Positions 60,034-64,000 of a stretch of DNA of 64,000 nucleotides are shown here, one piece after another. The stretch covers positions 2,037,860 through 2,101,859 of the forward strand of contig JAJVDF010000027.1 of assembly GCA_022410635.1 (NCBI GenBank), read 5' to 3'. The position numbers were made by a program, and so were the translations under genes. The notes below the pieces were generated by a model. The model had not been told where the DNA came from. It saw only the letters and a program-made list of their open reading frames with translations, and did no database searches. Position 1 is the first letter of the stretch. Each line of letters opens with the position of its first letter. This DNA comes from Tretioscincus oriximinensis. Taxonomy: Eukaryota; Chordata; Lepidosauria; Squamata; Gymnophthalmidae.

Positions 60034-61619
60034 CAAAGGGTTATGTAAGGTATAAACTCTTCTTCTTCTGCTTCTTCTTTGAGTAGTTTTTTTTCATCAG
60101 CCAGCCAATTATCCATCTGGAGACGTTAAGCATGGCTGAGCTCTCCCATGTTCATGCATATGTCTTCAGAAGCTTATTATTTATGGCCTGATAACATGAA
60201 AAATATTTGCTTTCTCTATGACTACCACTTGTTGTTGTCTGGGACCTACATTCGTGTACAGTAGTGATTCCGAAAGTGGGTGGTACTGCCTCCTTGGGGG
60301 TGCTAAAACCATTAAGGGGGGGGGGATTGATAAGAATTTATATATTTCAATATTGGGATAGGTGGGGTGCACAAAGGATGTGGAACAGCAGTTCAAAAAG
60401 TTTCTTAAGTCATCCAAATATTATTAGTTAAATCACAGTTCTCCAATATTGAACAACAGTTATTATCCAAGAAAGGCTGATGGACACAGTCAGCAACAAA
60501 ACCAAACAGTGGCATGATGAAGTGATTTTTTATTGTTATTTTCCCAAAGCATGTTAGATCTGCTGAAGAAGAGGAACAGCTGTTCTTATTGAACCCCACA
60601 ATCTCTTGGCGTGCATAAAATCTGGCTGTTTCACATGAGGAGGGGAGGAGATAACCCTGACCACAACCACCATCTTTGCTGGCTGTTGCATCTGAATTCT
60701 TCTCTTACAATGACTTTCTATTATTGGTTTGTTGCATTGGATTAATCTCATACAAACATGTGTTGCTATTGCTTTCCTTTATTGTCCATTATTTAATGTT
60801 TGGCAAGCATTGAAATAGAGTTGATCAGTTCAAATTGCATCCCAAGCTTGTGGCTTTGATTTGTTTTGAGCCATTTTCCCCCAAATCACAGAATGGTTTA
60901 GTTCATTTATGAACCAAGCAAATCACTCTTGGTTCACTAGGCCTATTGTGATCCCCTTGGCTTGGATTTAATTTGAATTGATTTTTTTCTTTAAAACATG
61001 AATTAGTATAGCCAAACCATACACATACCCAGTTCACTGCAAAACTGTCGAAACTGTTTCTATACATCTCTCCCATCAAATATACTGTACAAATAATTGT
61101 AGCAGTCCTTTTTTAATGGCCTTCTGATTCCAAAGGATGAGTCACCCCCATAATTACCTTGCTCCTAAAACAAAGCAAAACAGGCTCCTTGAACAAACCC
61201 AGATGACTAACATTGCTACAAAGTATTGCTTATAGTTTTAAAAGTTCCAGCCTAAAATAATGTACCAAAGACAGACTAGGGAGTGACTGGCCTATTTCAA
61301 GTACATAAGTGCACATGTACCCTGAATAACCCAGAGCATGTGGTAATTCCTCACCATTGTTCTTGGCCCAGATCCTGATACTTTAAGGCTCTTTGCTACA
61401 GTTTTCTTAGGTCAATCTCATCCGTATATTTTCAAGCATTTTTTTACCTTTGATTTCGATCTTCTGCTGCTTGTTACTGTATAGCCTGCAGCAGTTCTTA
61501 CAGAGTGATAATTTTTTTTTGACAGGAAAAAAAAAGAAAAAATACATTAAGAGATATAGATAACAATATGAGAACAGCAATAATATATGAGCCAAATATC
61601 CCCTGCTCCATGAAGGAAC
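60034..61619. other. Unassigned AT-rich DNA
   Basis: A C/T-rich tract near 60055-60080 and a G run near 60317. No recognised gene or repeat. Confidence 0.35.
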
Positions 61620-61728
61620 TGTTGTATTTTTAAATTGCTCTATTTGAAACTGTTTTTTTATCGTTTTTTATTGTGATCTGAGACCTTTGGGTATAGAATG
61701 GAATATAAATGTAAATAAATAAATAAAT
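61620..61728 (+). mobile_element. L2-like LINE 3' end with AAAT tail
   Basis: TTTTTTATTGTGATCTGAGA, CCTTTGGGTATAGAATGG and AATATAAATG then (TAAA)n form the complement of the terminal block seen at 55207 and 33600. Confidence 0.55.
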
Positions 61729-62601
61729 ATTCTGATTGCTCTAGTTCCTTTCTTACTACTAACTTGCAAGATAAAGGACGCAGACAACTTTGCCACTTTG
61801 ATGGATTACCACCCTTACCCATGATTTAATAAGGAAATATTGTGCAATACTTATCTATAGTACTAATTCACCTTCCAGCAATCAGCCTTCTAACCAGTTG
61901 CTGGTGGGGATTGTAATTCTTTCAACTCTAAACCCACCCCTCTGCAACTTGCGTGGGCCCACCCACCCAGTCAAACACAGAACTGCCCAGCAGTGAAGCA
62001 TCTGCTACATACTCACTCAAAGCCCAGCCCCGGACACTGCAGCTTGCCTTTATGCCACCCAGCAGGAGGATCCGCCATGCCCCCATAATAAAACCTTCAT
62101 ATCCAGTCACAGTGAGGAGAGTGGTTCAGACCTGTCTTTATGGAAGGTTACAGTGTGGGATTTAAATCTCATTTGAACATCAGCTTCCTTCAATCACTTC
62201 CCTTAAACTATACCAGTATTTGGGGGAAAAGTTCATTGACCCTTCCTTGTTGCATTAATGCTAAGTATGGTAAGGGCCACTCGTTCTTCAACAAACAGGA
62301 AACGTCACCAAGAATGGCAATAGTGATGACAGCAGAGCCACCACTATGCATGCAATAAATAAAGTGAAGTGAGCTGCTCTGTTGCCAAAGCACTTCAAGT
62401 GCATAATGGGAACTGAATGGTATCTGAATGAACGTTGTGCACTTCTTCTGTGTTGAATATGCAATAAAATCACCATGTCAACCAGACTCTGTGCTTTCAG
62501 TGTGCATTCAAGACATCATAGTAGTGCTGTGTGGATTGCAAATCTCCATTTCCAAACAAAATCTGATAAAATAAAGCTGTTGTCATCAATGTATATTTAA
62601 T
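61729..62601. other. Unassigned DNA
   Basis: No recognised gene or repeat. Confidence 0.35.
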
Positions 62602-63274
62602 TTCAGAAAATAGCCATGTTAGTCCAGTAGAAAGTCCTGCAAAGGGGCTAGTAGCACTTTGAGACTAACAAGAGAAAAGTGGGTGGCATAAGCTTTCGTA
62701 GACACATCTACTTCTTCAGATGCTAAGGGACTAATGTCAGGGTCAGGTATTTATAGAAAACTGTGTATGGGAGATGGCAAAGCATATGCAAGCGTGATGG
62801 GGTATGAACTTCAGGTTTAGAAAAACACGTAAATAGCAGAAATTAATCCTCTCGTGTGAAAAAGTCCCTGGGGCAACAAGAGGCAATGTCTGATAGTAAA
62901 TCAATCAAATATTTAATAGGTGTCATAAAAATGTATAATTGGCCAAGAAACCATTATCTTTGTTAAGTCCTTTGTTGATGGCCTGGAACTTATGAATGTA
63001 TCGAAGTTCTGCTGCGTCTCTTTCAAATCTTCCTTTGTAGTTTCTTTGTTCAAGGACTATAGTCCTGAGGTCTGAGATAGGTCTGGATGGTTGAAATGTT
63101 CAGCAAATGGTTTCTCTGTGTTGCCATTTTGAATATCTGATTTGTGTCCATTTATTCTTTGGCGTAGGGATTGTCCTGTTTGCCCAACGTAGCATGTTGA
63201 GGAGCATTGTTGGCAGAAAATGGAATACACCACATTAGAAGATGAGCATGTAAAAGTGCATCTAATATTGTTAT
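62602..63274 (-). mobile_element. Penelope-like retroelement, endonuclease and 3' region, minus strand
   Basis: On the minus strand: GIY-YIG endonuclease coding sequence (63287-62923, one frameshift), about 200 bases of untranslated sequence, a hammerhead-like motif (62724-62686), then the terminal block GTTAGTCTCAAAGTGCTAC and CTAACATGGCTATTTTCTG ending near 62602. Penelope-like elements have a reverse transcriptase followed by a GIY-YIG endonuclease. The reverse transcriptase part is missing because the element is truncated at the MITE. Confidence 0.8.
62686..62724 (-). ncRNA. Hammerhead-ribozyme-like motif in the Penelope-like 3' region
   Basis: Minus strand in order: GCAT (62723-62720), CTGAAGA (62719-62713, fits the CUGANGA core), A, stem II GTAGA/TCTAC (62711-62707 with 62702-62698) closing a TGTG loop, GAAA (62697-62694), then GCTTATGC, whose ATGC can pair with the leading GCAT as stem I. 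Hammerhead motifs have been reported in Penelope-like elements. Stem III would be very short, so self-cleavage by a single copy is doubtful. Confidence 0.45.
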
Positions 63275-63287
63275 ATATACTGCTCAA
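62923..63287 (-). pseudogene. Penelope-like GIY-YIG endonuclease (frameshifted)
   Basis: The first frame (63287-63057, 76 residues) contains VVY at 19-21 and YVG at 33-35, the GIY-YIG hallmark at the usual spacing, a CxxC pair at 25 and 28, RQRINGHKSD at 42-51 with the catalytic Arg, and AEHF at 62-65 with the catalytic Glu. It then stops. From about 63085 a different frame continues with SDLRTIVLE, RFERDAAELRYIHKFQ and NKDNGF to a TGA at 62925-62923, a sequence that belongs to the end of the same protein. So a small indel splits the gene. The first 4 residues come from the adjoining MITE, not the element. The enzyme nicks DNA for target-primed insertion in Penelope-like elements. Confidence 0.8.
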
Positions 63288-63358
63288 AACAATTAAGGGA
63301 ACACGTTAACATAACAGTGTATGTTAAAGTGTTCCCTTAGTTGTTTTGAGCAGTATAT
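63275..63358. mobile_element. Palindromic MITE, 84 bp, related to the Tc1/mariner ends
   Basis: The whole segment is self-complementary with only two mismatches in the arms; the left arm starts ATACTGCTCAAAACAATTAA and the right arm ends GTTGTTTTGAGCAGTAT. The ends resemble those of the Tc1/mariner copy at 41193 (CTGCTCAAA, then AAGGGAACAC). The TA-rich flank fits a TA target. It has no coding capacity. Confidence 0.75.
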
Positions 63359-63953
63359 TTAGTTTTTTTCTTTTTCTTAGATTTTTTTAAAGGATTATTT
63401 GGAAAAGCAAAAGGCACCTTCACCAAATTATACAAAAGCTAACTTTCTTTATTATGCATTTATATATATTTTTGAGTATAGACAAAGCTAAGCAGATGTT
63501 ATTTGATGTAATCAAAAGAAATTTGCAGACTTCAAAGATCATAAACATACACTCCATTTTTATATTATTTGAAGCTAGATTGTTGGGAAAGCGTGCTTTC
63601 AAATAAGATTAACGTAAGTAATTCACCTTAAAGGGTATCTTAATTAGCACTCTAAATCTACATTGCTTTGGGCACCAACTTCTATTAAGCAAATCATGCC
63701 TTACAGTACTTCAATCCAAGAATGTGAAAGTGTTTTTCAAACACTAATTATTTTTCATAAGCACCTCTTCCAGAGTGTGACAACAAGACATTGTTTCCTG
63801 TTTTTTTCTTCTTCAGAAAATACCTAGGGCAGCTTCTTCTTTTCTGTCTGCTTCCCCCTTCCCTCTACACTTGGAGTCTGATTGAAGTCCTGGCTAATAC
63901 GTAGTCTTAGGAAATTATTTCATGGATTCCCTTTTTCTACACTAGGCTCAAAA
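63359..63953. other. Unassigned AT-rich DNA
   Basis: No recognised gene or repeat; no continuation of the Penelope-like element is visible beyond the MITE. Confidence 0.35.
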
Positions 63954-64000
63954 TTTGAACCTTGAAGGAATGGGAAAGAATTTGAACTTTGAAGGAATGG
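63954..64000. repeat. 27-bp tandem repeat running off the right edge
   Basis: TTTGAACCTTGAAGGAATGG starts at 63954 and recurs with one change at 63981, a period of 27. The array may continue beyond the window. Confidence 0.8.

Noticed and set aside
1..64000. CRISPR arrays, bacterial operons, rRNA or intact tRNA genes
   Set aside because: No regularly spaced direct repeats, no dense gene layout and no cloverleaf-forming sequence; the window is vertebrate-like.

Overview
The window looks like a piece of a vertebrate nuclear genome, most likely a squamate reptile (lizard or snake). It is AT-rich and CpG-poor. It carries a mix typical of squamates: CR1-like LINEs ending in repeated TTCTTATG, L2/Vingi-like LINEs with (AAATA)n-type tails, an L1, a trace of RTE-BovB, Penelope-like elements, tRNA-derived SINEs, a Tc1/mariner copy and several fold-back MITEs. 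No database search was possible; family names come from recognised motifs and 3' ends. I found no host protein-coding gene, no functional tRNA or rRNA gene and no CRISPR array. The window is best read as intergenic or intronic DNA, and all convincing coding sequence belongs to mobile elements.

Layout. 1-455: 5' end of an L1 on the minus strand, with a CpG-rich 5'UTR and the first 54 codons of ORF1 running off the left edge. 1368-1516: inverted pair of Penelope-like 3' ends. 3.3-5.8 kb: SINE remnant, a 147-bp fold-back element and an old CR1. 8.2-15.6 kb: the densest retroelement block, with several CR1 3' ends, an L2-like 3' end, tRNA-SINEs and a CR1 whose reverse transcriptase is still open, interrupted by a 235-N assembly gap. 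16-21.4 kb: two copies of a GAA-tailed tRNA-SINE, the second followed by a perfect 34-bp inverted duplication. 24-40 kb: sparse; BovB trace, MITEs, L2 tails, a Penelope 3' end, a probable hAT-type element. 41.2-42.7 kb: full-length but dead Tc1/mariner element with TA target duplication. 44.4-45.5 kb: two CR1 3' ends in opposite orientation. 53.7-54.35 kb: GC-rich segment bracketed by a roughly 60-bp direct repeat. 55.2-56.6 kb: degraded L2-like LINE. 56.7-61.7 kb: hairpin MITEs and SINEs. 62.6-63.36 kb: Penelope-like element with a GIY-YIG endonuclease and a hammerhead-ribozyme-like 3' region, abutted by an 84-bp palindromic MITE.

The most interesting content is the Penelope-like group: one locus keeps a recognisable GIY-YIG domain, and two loci keep a 3' region with the order CTGANGA, stem, GAAA (or its decayed form), as in a hammerhead ribozyme. 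The MITE beside the coding copy has ends resembling those of the full-length Tc1/mariner element 21 kb away. Several stretches without repeats (near 7.3-7.8, 19.6-19.8, 51.3-52.1, 54.6-54.8 and 58.9-59.1 kb) could hold conserved non-coding elements, but this cannot be shown from one sequence.
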